Shown: in pieces, positions 11,911-24,776 of the stretch | Layout of the letters: each line of letters starts with the position of its first letter | Position numbering within the stretch: position 1 is the stretch's first letter | Source: Membranipora membranacea | Lineage: Eukaryota; Bryozoa; Gymnolaemata; Cheilostomatida; Membraniporidae | Reading direction: 5' to 3' | Assembly: GCA_914767715.1 (NCBI GenBank) | Contig: OU612072.1 | Span: forward strand, 4,156,001-4,220,000 | Length of the DNA stretch: 64,000 bases | Program-made: the position numbers and the translations under genes | Notes under the pieces: generated by a model | What the model was told of the DNA's origin: nothing | Database searches by the model: none | The model's input: the letters and a program-made list of their open reading frames with translations, nothing else

Positions 11911-14161
11911 TTTAATTTTAATTTGTTTTTATCAATGGGAATGAGGTACAGCCTTTTGAGATAAGAGCTCAGTTAGGGCACTAATTAATATTTAGCGATG
12001 ATACTTTTAACCACAGTTGATAATAGCTGTGCTTGACTGTTGTTCAATCGGAGAGGCTTTGAATAGTTAGCTATTCATTGAAAGGGAAGAAGACTATAAC
12101 AGATTAAATTTCTTAGATCAAGGCACAAACCAGTCAACCCCAAGATCATTAGAAAGAAAACAGGAAAACAATCACAATATCTTTCTGCTGTCTGCATATA
12201 ACTATTTAGATCTCTGTGATTGTATATTTACTTCTCTGCTGTTATTATTCGACAACAAATTGATTGGCGCTGGCATAAATCTCTAGGGAGGTAGGGAGGT
12301 AGGTGCAACATTGAAACTTGAAAGAATTGATAATGGATAGCAAAGCCTGATCTTTTGGGCTGATTGAGTAGCTTCATGGAAAACATACCAAATCACCAGG
12401 CTGTGGATTTGGCTGAAATAAGGATTACATTATCCTCCTACATTATAAAAGTATATCTCCACATAATTCGTGGCTGGTACTTATGTTTACCGCTGCGCTA
12501 ACCATATTTTTATAATGTGGGAGAACGGATCGGTACGGAAAAAGTAATCCTGACGCTGAACTTTCTATATGATAACCATTGACTTTTGTACGGTTTCATG
12601 GATCTCTCTGAAACCAATGGTGAAGATGTATCAGATCTTGTTCTGGAATATATGTGTGTATTAGGGCTGAAAACTTTTATGTATCTTTAGCTATGAAAAA
12701 TGGAGTAAAATATTCGTCAAGGAGTGCCATTTAATTTGACCATTTGCATACAAACAGTTGGGAGTAGAGGTTTTGAGATCAGCCTTTGTATTTAAGCTGT
12801 CACCTCTAGTTAGTTAGTAGGAAAGTTGTATCAATGTGGAGAGATAAGGACTGTGAGAATAAGCAGAATGTTTGAATCGTCCGTTTGTGGTTAGCAGTGG
12901 TGTAGTAAATAATCAAACTAGACAACAACCATGTAACATCTCACACTTCCCCAGCCTCAGTACCATTCATTAATGGGGGTGCCAATTATATTCAGTCTAT
13001 CTGATGCAAAGATGGGTAGGTGTGACATCTAAAACTTTTACTCATTTCCCTTGGCCAAATTTTCACTAATTAACTAATAGTGCTAAATGCCAGTTTCCGA
13101 TCATATTTTGTTACACAATAAGACAACAGTATATTACAATGAGTGAAATCATACCCGAGGAATTTTCTGGTTACATTTTGATACAACACAAGACAATTTG
13201 TTATGTCATCATAAGTGACAAGCCAATTATTTATCTGTGATTACAAGTATAAATCAAACATTGGTAATCCTATTAGGGTTATCTCTGATGGCAGAGTAGG
13301 GGATGTATTGGTGCTATTACAACTATAGCGTGTCCTTTTTCCAGGTAACATTCTCTAATATAACAGCCAAGCCTCATAGCCCAAACATCTAGCAAATAGA
13401 GAAAATGGACTGCAAAATAAAGACGGCAAATGATGGTTTCAGTACTTTAGCATTATTGTACCATTTGAATCACCATATATAATAGGGCACTGTAATGAGT
13501 GGTACTCCATGAAATATCATAATTATTTTGAAAATTACACCAGGAGTAGACTTATTATCATCTCATATGAGATTTCTATACAAAAAAAAACCTAACTCAA
13601 TTAAATCATTGTTGATCCCACGTCATACTTGTTACTTGACACCAGATGTGTTTTTCCAAACGGAAGCACTTCTAAGCCATCCAGTAAATCATGCGTCAGT
13701 ATATCTGATCCCAAAGTTTCATAATACATGTAAAAACGACAATCAATTTGTGATCCATTGTTGTCGGTTTTATTTTAGTTTTGTGCTTATAACTGCTTAG
13801 CTTTGGTTATTGTCACTTTGTTTAGTTCATAGCTTCTCTGGAGGGAATAATAAAGAATTGATGAGCGATGGAAAAGAAATTTATCGTATATGCATTGGAC
13901 CCTCAGTATACTGAGTTGCCTAAGATATTTCATGATAGGTTGTGGTGTTATAGCTCAGCGTATCTCTTAGCATATTCTCAATAGTGAGCAAAACCCCCTT
14001 CTCCAGCCCCCCTCTCTCTAAGCCTCCTCCCCTGCCCCAGTCTACTTCCCGACTCCGACAATGCTTTCTTATTCTTGAGTCATAACAGGAAAAAAAAATT
14101 ATACTATTATTCTTTCATTATTATTATTAGTTATCTTATCATGACGATTTTCATTTTGCAG
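11911..14161. other. Non-coding stretch before the fucosyltransferase
   Basis: I see no exon with matching splice sites and only simple AT-rich sequence. The first coding exon of the fucosyltransferase is preceded by an acceptor at 14161, so at least one untranslated exon and the promoter should lie here. I could not place them. Confidence 0.45.
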
Positions 14162-14185
14162 GTAAAGAAATAATTATAAATAAAG

Positions 14186-17100
14186 ATGAAGTTACATTCG
14201 AAGGTTCTGATTCCGTACATGCTGGTGCTCTTGGTGCTGTGTATCTCTTTACTTTATCTTACTATAAGATGGAGTCCTTTTAACTACAGCTATCAGAGCA
14301 GTATAAACATCAACACTGTTGGTATGTAGATATAAATGTAATAGTATACCTCTGTGCTCCCGATAGAATCAGCGACCATTTGTTGATATTGCCATGTTGT
14401 ACATAGGGCATGATTAGTGCAAGATCAACAGGGTGTACGTCAGAAATCTCTGATAAATTATTGAATCTGCCGATCACCCCCAAACTTTTGGTTTACCAAT
14501 AAAATTGGATTTAGTGAAAGTAATTGGGTGAAACAAGCTAGCTAGTTGTGAATAGCAGAAAAATAAAATATTCAGGTTTTTAAAAACAAATAGAGAAATC
14601 ATTTTATATTTAATGTGGTAAATATGTATGAATTGTTTTCGATATGCTCTACTTGCCAAAATCAGCGCCACAAAATTTGGATTAAACTTTGCAAAAATCC
14701 AAACTACAAATTTGATCAGACCATAAACGGCAGCAGAGTCAAACCTTTAAACTCAGCTTTTATTATACCTTCTGCGCTATCCCTAGCCTTGTCACCGGGC
14801 CAACAACCAACAAAGAACCGTGTCCGCGTGAGCAGGCTTCGTCATCCCTACTATGGACATGCTCCACAGTGAAGTTTTTTAGAATAGTCTTTGCCAAAGA
14901 GTTAGTATAAGGCACATGATTTAATTAACTGTTGCGCATCTTGGTCAATTTTGACTGGGTGGTAGATATCGTTTTGTAAGTGTTTACAAACCTCTTTTAT
15001 CTCTGACTCCAAGCTGCACGAGTGGCTACTTACCTTTGCTCCAGTCCTTTAATTGGCTGTTATCAATCTGCAAAAATAAGTTCTCAGCACACTCTTTTGA
15101 CTACGGTGATCATCCAACAGACCACGGCCAAGAAGCCACTGGTCATAAAGCCACTTGCCAAAAAGCCACTGGCCAAGAGGCCACTGGTCACAAGGCCACT
15201 GGCCAAAAAGCCACTGGCCAAAAAGCCACTGGTCATAAGGTCACTGGCCAAAAAGCCACTGGTCACAAGGCCACTGGTCATAAGGCCACTACCCAAAAAG
15301 CCACTGGTTCAACGGTTACATAATAGATATCTGATATCAATTTTCCACTGACATGTTCTTTGGGCCCGTAAACAATGTTCTAGCTCTTGATATGCCATTC
15401 ATCATTAATTTTTTATTTCTACTCACTGATTCCCATTTTAGTCATTTTAGAAAAGATCCTACCCACCCTATGCAAATAATTATTTTGAATGACTCCACCT
15501 GGACATCTTCTCACATGTCCGGGTGGAGTCATTTAAAATAATTGTTTGCAAAAAGTGGGTGGGATCTTTGCTAAATTGACTAAAATGGGAATCAGTGAGC
15601 AGAAATAAAAAATCATTGATAAGTGGCATATCAAGGGCTAGAATTTTGTTTTACGGGCCCAAAAGTTTATATCACATTTCTGTTATGTAACCATTGAACC
15701 AGTGGCTTTATGGGCAGTGTATTTATGGACAGTGGCCTTATGACCAGTGGCTTTTTGGCCAGTGGCCTTATGGGTAGTGGCCTTTTGACCAGTGGCCTTA
15801 TGACCAGTGGCCTTATGACCAGTGGCTTTTTGGCCAGTGGCCTTATGGGTAGTGGCCTTTTGACCAGTGGCCTTATGACCAGTGGCTTTATGGCCAGTGG
15901 CTTTTTAGCCAGTGGCTTTATGGCCAGTGACTTTATGGCCAGTGGCTTCTTGGCAGTGGCCTTTTGACCTGAAATCGATTAAGTTACAGCGCTGGTAATT
16001 TCTTTATGACTTTACTCAACATGAGAGATATGTTTGCTTATATTCAGTCTGATTATTGAATCATGGTTTTAACGCATCGATCATTTATTTTTTTTTGCTC
16101 TGCAGATATTCACGTGTTGAACACGGTGGTCTCAACTCAGCCCGTTGAGACCGAACCGAAACCAGCAACTATACTACTATATCACAAGCTCCACGCCGCC
16201 CCGAACTGGTGGTTCAAGATGAATGAAGCCGATTTCTCAAACTGTCCTCATCAATGTCAGGTTATCAATGATAAGGCGAGGATTAAAGATGCTGATATGC
16301 TTTTGTTTGAAGCTCCGAGATTCATCAAAAAACAGGAGAACGATACGATATACTTAGAATATTTCCGGTGAGTCTGAATTGGTAAGCTTGGTTAAGGTCA
16401 GGGGGAGGTTCAGGTTGATACCGAAGACTTAAACTGGAAAAAAACCCTGAGTCCATATTTGTATTTATAACAGGGGGCATGACTCCATAAAGTTTTAAAA
16501 CTACACAATTTCTATTTCTCCTCTCATAAATGGAAAGATGCGCAAGCAATCAAATTGAAGTTCAGCTTGCTTGGATTTGCGAATCTCTCTCAGGACAACA
16601 ATACATGTCAGAGAAGATTTTCTGGTTTGTTCTCTCAACAATATTACATGGAGAAATTTATCATCCATGGTCAATAATATCGGCACCTGATTATATATTT
16701 CTTTACCAGAGACTGGGGAGCGTGGCCAGCAGAGAGAGGTCACTCTAAACAAGTCAGGATGTTCTTTGCTCGAGAGCCTCAGACTGCAGGTCTCAGCGGA
16801 GATCAGCTATCATTTGCCCGTTACATGTTTAATTACACAACAACGTTCAATAAGGATGCAGATATATTCTATCCATACGGACACACTCAGAAGCTTGCTG
16901 TACCTGATAACACTACCCTACCAGGTAATAAGGTTCTAAATAGAATCTCATACAAAACACTGAAATACTCCTCTAAAAACCAAGCTGTGAAGAAATTATA
17001 CAAATCAATATAAGTCCTAACGGCATAAAATCACATAACATTTTTCCTAGAGGTAGGTCTTTTATTACCATAAATAAATTCCTCTTATCATAGGAGTCTG

Positions 17101-20100
17101 CTCTTATTAAATTTTGGCTACATTATTATTGGTTTTACTATTTGCAATATCACCAGATGAAAGAATGTCTCGCAAGCCGAGAATATATGAGGGATAGCGA
17201 TGAATTTTCTCATATTTTAGATTACGGTAAAGCAAAGTCCAGACATGTATTGTGGATTGTGTCGAATTGTTATGCCAAGAAAAGGATGTCTTATAAAGAT
17301 GAGCTAAATAAATTTATTCAGGTGAGCGCGTAGATATCAATATTATATTGTTGATTTTGATTTTAATTTATTTCTCATAATTAAAATGATTTATGACTGT
17401 TTTATTTGTTTCTTTAATTTTCTATTTATTTATACATTTATCTTGTTATTTGCTTTTTTATTTACTTATTGTGAATTTATTTATTTGTCTGTCTGTTCAT
17501 TTAAAGTTATTTTTGCTCCTTTACGTACATTTCACCTATTTTTGTATAAAATTTGTTAATTTATATATCAATTTATTTATTGTGGTTTGATATTAACTAA
17601 TGGTATGTGTATATGCAACAGCATCAAATCAACCCAAATAAGTAGAAAGCAAAGGGTGCTTCAATCAACTTTACTCCCCAAATGGGACTCTAGCTCATAA
17701 ATCACATAGTGGTAAATAGCAAGCGCTCCAAACATGTTGGCCATCTCACCATCCGTAACAAAAGATGGGTTTCATGGCAAGATGTAGCAAGCATGCCATT
17801 CACAACTTAGAATAATGCCATCACATCTAATTATAATCAACCTCTGCCACCTTATTCAACACAGCGTGTGTATCCAGTCACTGGGGCTTACATGGGTCAT
17901 TTGCAAAGGCACTTTGCAGTGTTTAGCTGAGTCTCCAGCCTCTCAAATTCATTAGCTGTACTAATGCTCTGTGTATTATTAGACTATCGTGATATGAAAG
18001 CAAGTCATATTAAATTCATAGCATCTTGTTGTAGAGTTATGTAACAACCATACTTTACTCTATTACACAGGTAGATATAGTCGGAGGATGTAATAAAACA
18101 CACGGTGATCCTTGTAAGCGAGAATACAGATGTACGATAGATATGAAGAATCAATATAAGTTTTATTTAGCCTTTGAGAATTCTCTCTGTCAGCAATACA
18201 TCACTGAAAAATTCTGGAAAGCTCTCAACGAAAGGATGGTAAGATGAGCAGTCATTTTTCAGATATATATTATATATATTATATAGTATATATATATATA
18301 TATATATTAGTCAAAGTCTAGAGGGAGTGGCTGTGGTGTAACGGGCAGGGCCGGGGTCTTTCAATCGACAGGCCACGTATTCGATTCTGATGGGATCACG
18401 GTGGTGTCAGGAAGGGGGCAACACTAAAATTGATACAAAAAATACCAAGTAACATCATAATTTCTCCCAACATATCACTGGGTAGTGAGACTCAACATGA
18501 ACGTGAGGTGTTTTTTTATAAGTGAAAGTCTAATAATGATGTTGCACAACCACTGGCCTGAATTCAATATTTTTCCTCATGAGAATTATTAAATAAATAG
18601 CAGCACTGCCCTTTATCCTTGTTCACATGCAGCAGACACACCGATAATATAATTATCTCTGAACACTAAACAAATATTCTTTATTTGGTGCTCCACCCAT
18701 CATTTCATCACAAATCACTTCCTTGTGTGTTTCTTACAATCTAATCGTTGTGATTTCTATTGGTCATTCTATGGTGAAAAGAGGCATGAGTTTTGAGGAG
18801 GGATGGGGATGTCAAATTTACAGTCACCAAATATAGTTGGTTCAACTGGAGTGAAAGATTATGAGCAATCAGTCAAGTATTTAGTATCTTTGAGTTCACC
18901 CTTGTGTAGCCGTGTCTCAAAGGCCTACGGCTACCCTTTTGTTCTCGTGCACCAAATAATAAATATGTCAATAAATATATAATATCTGGACAAAGCATTT
19001 AAAGAATTGGGATTTGATACTCCACCCATTTCTTCACAATGTCACTTGCTCGTGTTTGTCATGATTTTTAATTTTAAATGCATAGGTGCCATTTTTAGCT
19101 ACATATGCAAACTGGGAAAACAAATTAATATGCAATTCCTCTTGTTAATGTGTGCCAGAAAAGCCATTAACTTCATTGTGTCAAATCAATGAACAATGAT
19201 TTTGAGTTTGATGCCTCACCAAATATAATTGGTTCAACTGGTACACATAAACCAAGTATTTAGTATTTTTGAGTCCACCCTTGTGTAGCCGTGTCTCAAA
19301 GGCCTACGGCTACCCTTTTGTTCTCGTGCACCAAATAATAAATATGTCAATATATATAAAATATCTGGACAAAGCATTTAAAGAATTGGGATTTGATACT
19401 CCACCCATTTCTTCACAATGTCATTTCCTCGTGTTTGTCATGATTTTTAATCTTGAATGCATAGGTGCAAAGACTTTGAGTTTGATGGCGCACCCAATCC
19501 ATCACCTCTCAGTCGCTCAGTGTTTGACATTCTTTATTTTTGTGGCCATTTCAGGTACCGATAGCTATGGGAGCACCACGTAAAACATATGAGCGTGTAG
19601 CTCCTCCTCACTCTTTTATACATGTAGATGACTTTGTTTCTCCGCAAAAACTAGCTGAATATCTCCATGTACTTGGTATGTTATTATCACTGATAAGACG
19701 GATATTGTTTGAGCAAAGAGACGGCATTTAAATGCATCAATGACTTTGAACACTTCGTATCTACAACATACCGACAATATTAACAAAAAATGACCACTTC
19801 CTTATATTTATACCCAGTAACCATTTGTGAGGCATGTGTGACCTTGGTGTGTAACCTTAACATGACGCTCGATTAATTCAATGATGCTAGGGGCAAACCT
19901 CAGTAGATCCCCATTTCATCTCCCTCCCTAAGGCTATGTTCAGACTCTGGATGACTAGAGAGGCTCATACTTGCTGTACCTAAAACTACACGCAGCTGCC
20001 TCTCTATCAAATACGAAGGTGCAGTTCCTTTGTAGATTTTCCTGATAATTTTGGTCCACCTAAAAATAACTTATTCAAATGTTATGGTTTGCCTGCTGTT

Positions 20101-22348
20101 ACGTGGTTGGTTAGCTTTTGTTTGACAGTCAGCTGTTGGTTTTCATCTTGAACATCTACAGATTTAACTACTTTCTAGACTGAAACTACAGGCTTGCATC
20201 CGTTTTTCCTAATTCAATGCATTCACCATGGTGTAAAGGCACTGTGCTATGTTGGTTAAAATCGCAAGTTTTTTGTCTCTGTTTGAAGACTGAGAATTGA
20301 AGGTGCCATTTTCGGCGCCAAGCTGCTCTCATTTTGCAGGCAGGTCGGAGCACACCTGGGGGGTCACTTGAGCCAGGTAGACTTCAGCGGTATTCGAACC
20401 CGAGACCTCCAACACTTGCGCGTCGAAGGGCAGGCGCTCTAACCAATTCAGCTACTTCCTACTCCTGGTTCTATCAAACAAATGATTAGGTTTCCTCCTA
20501 GTGGCCATATTTTGTTCCACCACATGCTAGACAGGGGAATTTACCTGTGTGGCAACAACATTTAAACAGCTCAAATAACATTGAAATTTATCCAAATGAG
20601 ACTCAATAATTATGGGGCGCACAATATGATACTAGTGTCTGACTGCTGGTTTGGTCAGAATTTAAAGTAAAGTCAATTACAATACCAGTCATTTCAGATA
20701 ATCAGTGCACCATTTTCAAACCTTCCATACAATATGAGGATTTGAATTTTAAAGGGCAACCAGGGTTTGGCAGCTATGCATTAATGGGTAGGAAATAATG
20801 TGCTGGGCAGCATCAGCTTTGTGCATTACGCGATGCAAAACTCAAAGTAGTTGCTCGCTCTAAGCTGGGTAACACTTCAGTTTAGGGGAGGTTTCAAGAC
20901 TTTGCTGTAATAATTATAGAGCACAGGCTAAATAATAACAGGAACAGGAAACTGCTATGTGGTATTCTCTTTTAGGTGAGTTTGAGTGCCTGATGGAAGA
21001 AATGTTTCACAAGAATTCTGGCTGAATAATCATCCGAATTATATTTTGTCTTTTTCCCCATGCAGAAGGTGCAATCTGCTATTAATCAATGGCCATCAAT
21101 GAGAAGTTGTTTGAAACCTTGGTTGCCCTTTAAAGGGCAACCAGGGTTTCAAACAACTTCTCATTTATTAATAGCAGATTGCACCTTCTGCATAGGGAAA
21201 AATAGAAAATCTAATTCGGATGATTATTCAGCCAGAATTTTTGTGAAACATTTCATCCATCAGGTACTCAAACTCAGCTAGAATAGAATACCACAGAGCA
21301 GTTTCCTTATCCTGTTATTATTTAGCCTGTGCTCTATCATCATTACAGCAATGTCTTGGAACCTCCCCTAAACTGAAGTTTTACCAAGCTTAGAGTCAGC
21401 AACTACTTTGAGTTTTGCATCGCGTAATGCACAAAGCTGATGCTGCCTAGCACATTATTTACTACCCATTAATGCATTGCTGCGAAACCTTGGTTGCCCT
21501 TTAAATATGACACAGTGTCAACATTTCACAAAAATACATTGAATTAGGAAGGACACTTAGCCTGTATCAAATAGCCACTATTTCCAGTCTAGGGTATTTT
21601 GACCTTTATTCTATGCATATAAATTAGGGGGAGCAAATATTTAGTTGTCTTCACTTACCAACTCTTCAGTAGGCTTGTCATGTGGCTAATTTTTTGTTTT
21701 TGGGGGTAACAAGAAAATTAGCAGGGTGACAAGGTTACCTCTCCAGTTGTTTGACAAGATTCAAGAGATCCAGAGACCCTGATATCTAGACCGGATGTAA
21801 TTTGTGCTCAGGTTTCACAAGCAGCTCAAGCACTACCCCCCCCCCCCGCCCCTGGTGTTGTTACAAATGACTTGTTGTCATCATTTTCAGATAAAAACAA
21901 TACCTTATATAACGAGTATCATGCATGGAGAGGAACTCATGTCATCAGATGGGAATCAGCAAACTGTGAACTTTGCAGGTAAGTGTGGTGATTCCCTGAA
22001 AAAATAGAAATCCCTGCTAACCTAACCTAACCAATCAACAACAGAGTCGTCTCCTTTTTACCAGTGATAAGACAACTCTGAGCCTTCACATAATTATTTA
22101 AATAAAGCAAGTTCAGAATTCAGACACATATAGTGCATGATGATGCTACACATCGTTGCATTCGATTTGTCAACCAGATCTGTAACCTTCTCAGATATCA
22201 GAGGAGAGAACGTCCCTCGTTTTCTGTACTTAAAATGGCGAGCAATATTTTTTATCTATTTATTGCCAGGTTCGCAACAGAAAAGCCGCAAAAAATAACC
22301 GATATAACACAGGCCTGGAATTCAGCCACACAGTGTGTTTGGCCTTGA
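14186..22348 (+). CDS. Alpha-1,3-fucosyltransferase (GT10 family)
   Basis: This is a type II Golgi enzyme of the GT10 family, which transfers fucose from GDP-fucose to N-acetylglucosamine-containing glycans. Coding exons are 14186-14321, 16106-16367, 16710-16924, 17157-17321, 18071-18238, 19555-19675, 21891-21978 and 22270-22348 (TGA), about 411 aa. Exon 1 has a short cytosolic tail and a signal anchor (VLIPYMLVLLVLCISLLYL). Family hallmarks follow in order: FNYTTTFNKDADIFYPYG, VLWIVSNC, YKFYLAFENSLC with ITEKFW, VPIAMGAP, then APPHSFIHVDDF. A cysteine-containing C-terminus ends at QCVWP. All junctions are in phase except exon 3 to exon 4. The strong donor at 16925 leaves phase 1 while exon 4 opens in phase 0; a weaker donor at 16933 would restore the frame. 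An acceptor at 14161 shows the ATG lies in an exon with upstream untranslated sequence. Confidence 0.92.
15118..15965. mobile_element. Foldback-type giant inverted repeat with 15-bp minisatellite arms
   Basis: Outer left arm 15118-15310 is about 13 copies of a 15-bp unit (consensus near CCACTGGYCAWAARG). The outer right arm, about 15697-15965, is the same unit in reverse complement, about 18 copies. Inside lie matching single-copy arms (about 15311-15497 and 15533-15696) and a central hairpin around TGGACATCTTCTCACATGTCC. The structure is that of foldback transposons: long inverted repeats made of short tandem units. Because 15 is a multiple of three, the arms give spurious long ORFs on both strands. 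It lies in intron 1 of the fucosyltransferase gene. Confidence 0.88.
18262..18308. repeat. (TA)n microsatellite
   Basis: Alternating TA with a few interruptions lies just after the exon ending at 18238 of the fucosyltransferase gene. At 18318-18420 it is followed by a degenerate tRNA-like SINE fragment with a B-box-like ATTCGATTC. Confidence 0.85.
18870..19470 (+). repeat. Direct duplication, ~215-bp copies 378 bp apart
   Basis: The sequence around 18877-19090 recurs at 19255-19468 with few changes. Both copies carry CGTGTCTCAAAGGCCTACGG and GGGATTTGATACTCCACCC. Both lie in the intron before the exon starting at 19555. The shared block ends in a similar place in each copy, suggesting a small tandem duplication. 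Confidence 0.85.
20310..20464 (-). mobile_element. tRNA-derived SINE (family 1), reverse copy
   Basis: Read on the minus strand it starts with GGAGTAGGAAGTAGCTGAAT and carries the B-box GGGTTCGAAT, then the family tail ending GCCTGCAAAA. It is the same family as 11683-11910 and lies in the last long intron of the fucosyltransferase gene. Confidence 0.8.
20749..21132 (-). mobile_element. TTAA-flanked MITE, left member of a head-to-head pair
   Basis: The element is about 380 bp with terminal inverted repeats TTAAAGGGCAACCAGG / CCTTGGTTGCCCTTTAA. It is a reverse-complement copy of the neighbour at 21129-21504 and shares the central TTAA with it. TTAA target sites are characteristic of piggyBac-type transposition. 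No transposase is encoded. Confidence 0.85.
21129..21504 (+). mobile_element. TTAA-flanked MITE, right member of a head-to-head pair
   Basis: Its termini and interior match 20749-21132 (inverted) and 55240-55614 (direct). Together with its neighbour it makes a ~755-bp inverted repeat with almost no spacer inside the fucosyltransferase intron, which should form a long hairpin in the pre-mRNA. Confidence 0.87.
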
Positions 22349-24776
22349 TGTGCCCTGGGATGACCTGATATCTTATATTATATATTCTCAGATAAAGGGG
22401 TCAGAAGGTCGCGACTAGTCATCTGCACATTCATTAGATAAGATGGTCTCTGTGATACAATAATTATGCAGCTGTGAATAACCTATTTTTGTTTTTATAT
22501 ATTTTCACATAATATCTTTTGATTCATACATGCTGTATACAATAAATACATATGGCAGCCAATATTACACAATATACTCAGAAAATTTATCATTTGCTCG
22601 CTAGAAGGCTGTGTGTGGTCTGAATCGATGCAATACTTCCTTGCTATGATTTGGCTTGCGGCAGTGTCTAGTTTTTTTGTACAAAGCAGTGAAAGGAATG
22701 TAATAACTGATAATTACTTTAAATAAATCATAAATACTGTATCACTCATGAGTACGGAAGAATTTTTCAGGCACAAAGCAGGGTAGGAGGCGTGACTTGT
22801 TGAGGTGACTTCAACATTAATCGGAATGATTGTAGGCAGAAGGTGGTTCAGAAAAACTAGACTTGTCACCCCCTTTCATTATCTCAGTTAACAGATGAAC
22901 CAACTATAGTTACCTGTTTGACATCCACTCTCATAGACCATATTTACACCAATCGAAAGACATAATTGTTTGTTCTGGAGTTTTAGTTTATTCTATAAGT
23001 GACCTCTACTTGGTATATACAGTCAGGAAATGTTGTGTAAAGAGAGAAAAGTATGTACATAAAATCAAATTCAGCCAGAAAACATAAGTGCAAAGTTTTC
23101 TGCACTCGATTTGGGTGAACTAAAACGAGCAGAGAGTGCAGACAGTATGGTTTTTAAATTCAACCATAAATCTAACCAGCTTTTATCTCAAATAGTAGCT
23201 ACTAAAACCTGATATGTAAAATCTGTCATTCTTACATATTTGTTTGATCAAGATGTTCGAAATCATATGACGTAAGAGCCTCAAGAAAAAAGGGAGCTCA
23301 GGAAGCATATGAGAACATCAAACCGGGAGACACTAGATCAATTTGGAACCTCCTCAATATTAAATCCGGCGTTGGGGATGACTCAGTGTTAGAGGCGTCG
23401 GATTCTGGGTTCGATCCCCACCGGGTGCTCTGTTTGTCTAGTACTACCTGACTTAGCTGTCGCGAACCATTCACCCTAGTCAACCTGAAATTACTAATGG
23501 ATAATGAGCTGCAATATTGTCAGGACCTTCAACCATGAATGCCACTAACTTGCATCACAATCATCCAGCACTTCAAAAAAGATAGGACAGACAATACTCA
23601 ACTACTTTTCAGACTTTCACAACATTTGTTAAAACAAAATTAGAATCAGGTCAGATATTTGATACAATTGTAGCAACCAAGAATAATAATTCAATAGCCT
23701 CTTGTCATGATTTTGCTGTTTTGATAAACGGAAATTTCCAAATTCAGGGACACAGTCTGTGAAAGATATCTTTCGTGAATAAACCAAAGATAGAGGTAAT
23801 ATAATATAAATAACACTGACAAGACCGCAACTAAATGCATTGCAATTGATTTTTAATTTTTACTGTAACAAAATTTGGGTGTGAGCTATTCGAACTTTGC
23901 TGTAGTGGCAGTTTAAAATATGTCTAACTTTCTTGTTAACCTTTAACTGTCAAATATTAACATCAGGTTATTGAATTGATTAACAGGCAAGCCATAGCAA
24001 GGTTAACGCAAAATCTAGCGTTTGGTATTCGAGGATTAAAACAATTACCGGTAGGCAGATGATGCATCTTCAAGTGCTATCATTTCAAGTTTGGTAGTCT
24101 GTGAGGAAGGAACTGTTAGACAAAATTAATTAATACAGTTGTCTTCTCTTTGGATAAGGGAAGATAACTAACTGCAAATCTGAATCAGGATCTTATGTGT
24201 TAGAGGGAATGTGACCCGCCTATGATATGGCCATAGTAGAGTTGGTTTTATTGCTCAAATGCTGTCTAGATTGCTGGTGGCGTTGCATCAACAAACACAT
24301 CTGGTCGTGGTCGAGAATAATGGAAACCCACTATTTGCAATTCAGGGTCAGTCTGAACAGTAAATACTGGTAAACGTTATGACGAAAGAATCAGTTTTCG
24401 TAGAGAGACACCAATTTCAGTTCTATCAGATCGTATAATCGATGCTAAACCTTGAACTATATATATTGCAGTTTATTCATATTGTTGTACCTGCAATAAA
24501 TGGTTAAAAAAATTGAAAAAGGTACAGAGTCTCATCCCAAAATAACCCAAGGAAAAGAATCTCCTGGTATAACCAGAAAAAGCACCAAGGCAGAAAAACA
24601 CAGGAAGAGAAAATAGCTAAGTTCGATATTATATTATATTCAACATTATAGCTATAATTATTTATGTCATATATTGTATTTTGCATTATTATATTTGGTG
24701 CTATTGTTGTTGTTGGATTTAGTAGGTTTTAAAATCGTTTTAAATCTTGTATCATATTGATGATCAGAGTTTTGAT
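22349..24776. other. Intergenic, no gene seen
   Basis: An AATAAA at about 22541-22546 is a plausible polyadenylation signal for the fucosyltransferase, about 195 nt after its stop. Near 23366-23440 there is a tRNA-like SINE fragment (B-box GGGTTCGATCC). I see nothing else of note. Confidence 0.5.

Noticed and set aside
15022-15351. Long Pro/Leu/Lys-rich and Gly/Ser/Met-rich ORFs over 15022-15351 and 15710-15967
   Set aside because: They are read through the 15-bp repeat arrays of the foldback element. A 15-bp unit keeps any frame open, and all frames show the same periodic translation.
17051-17054. A 2-nt micro-exon (AG between CCTAG and GTAGGT) that would repair the fucosyltransferase frame
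   Set aside because: The phases would fit, but an exon this small is very unlikely. The alternative donor at 16933 is a simpler repair.
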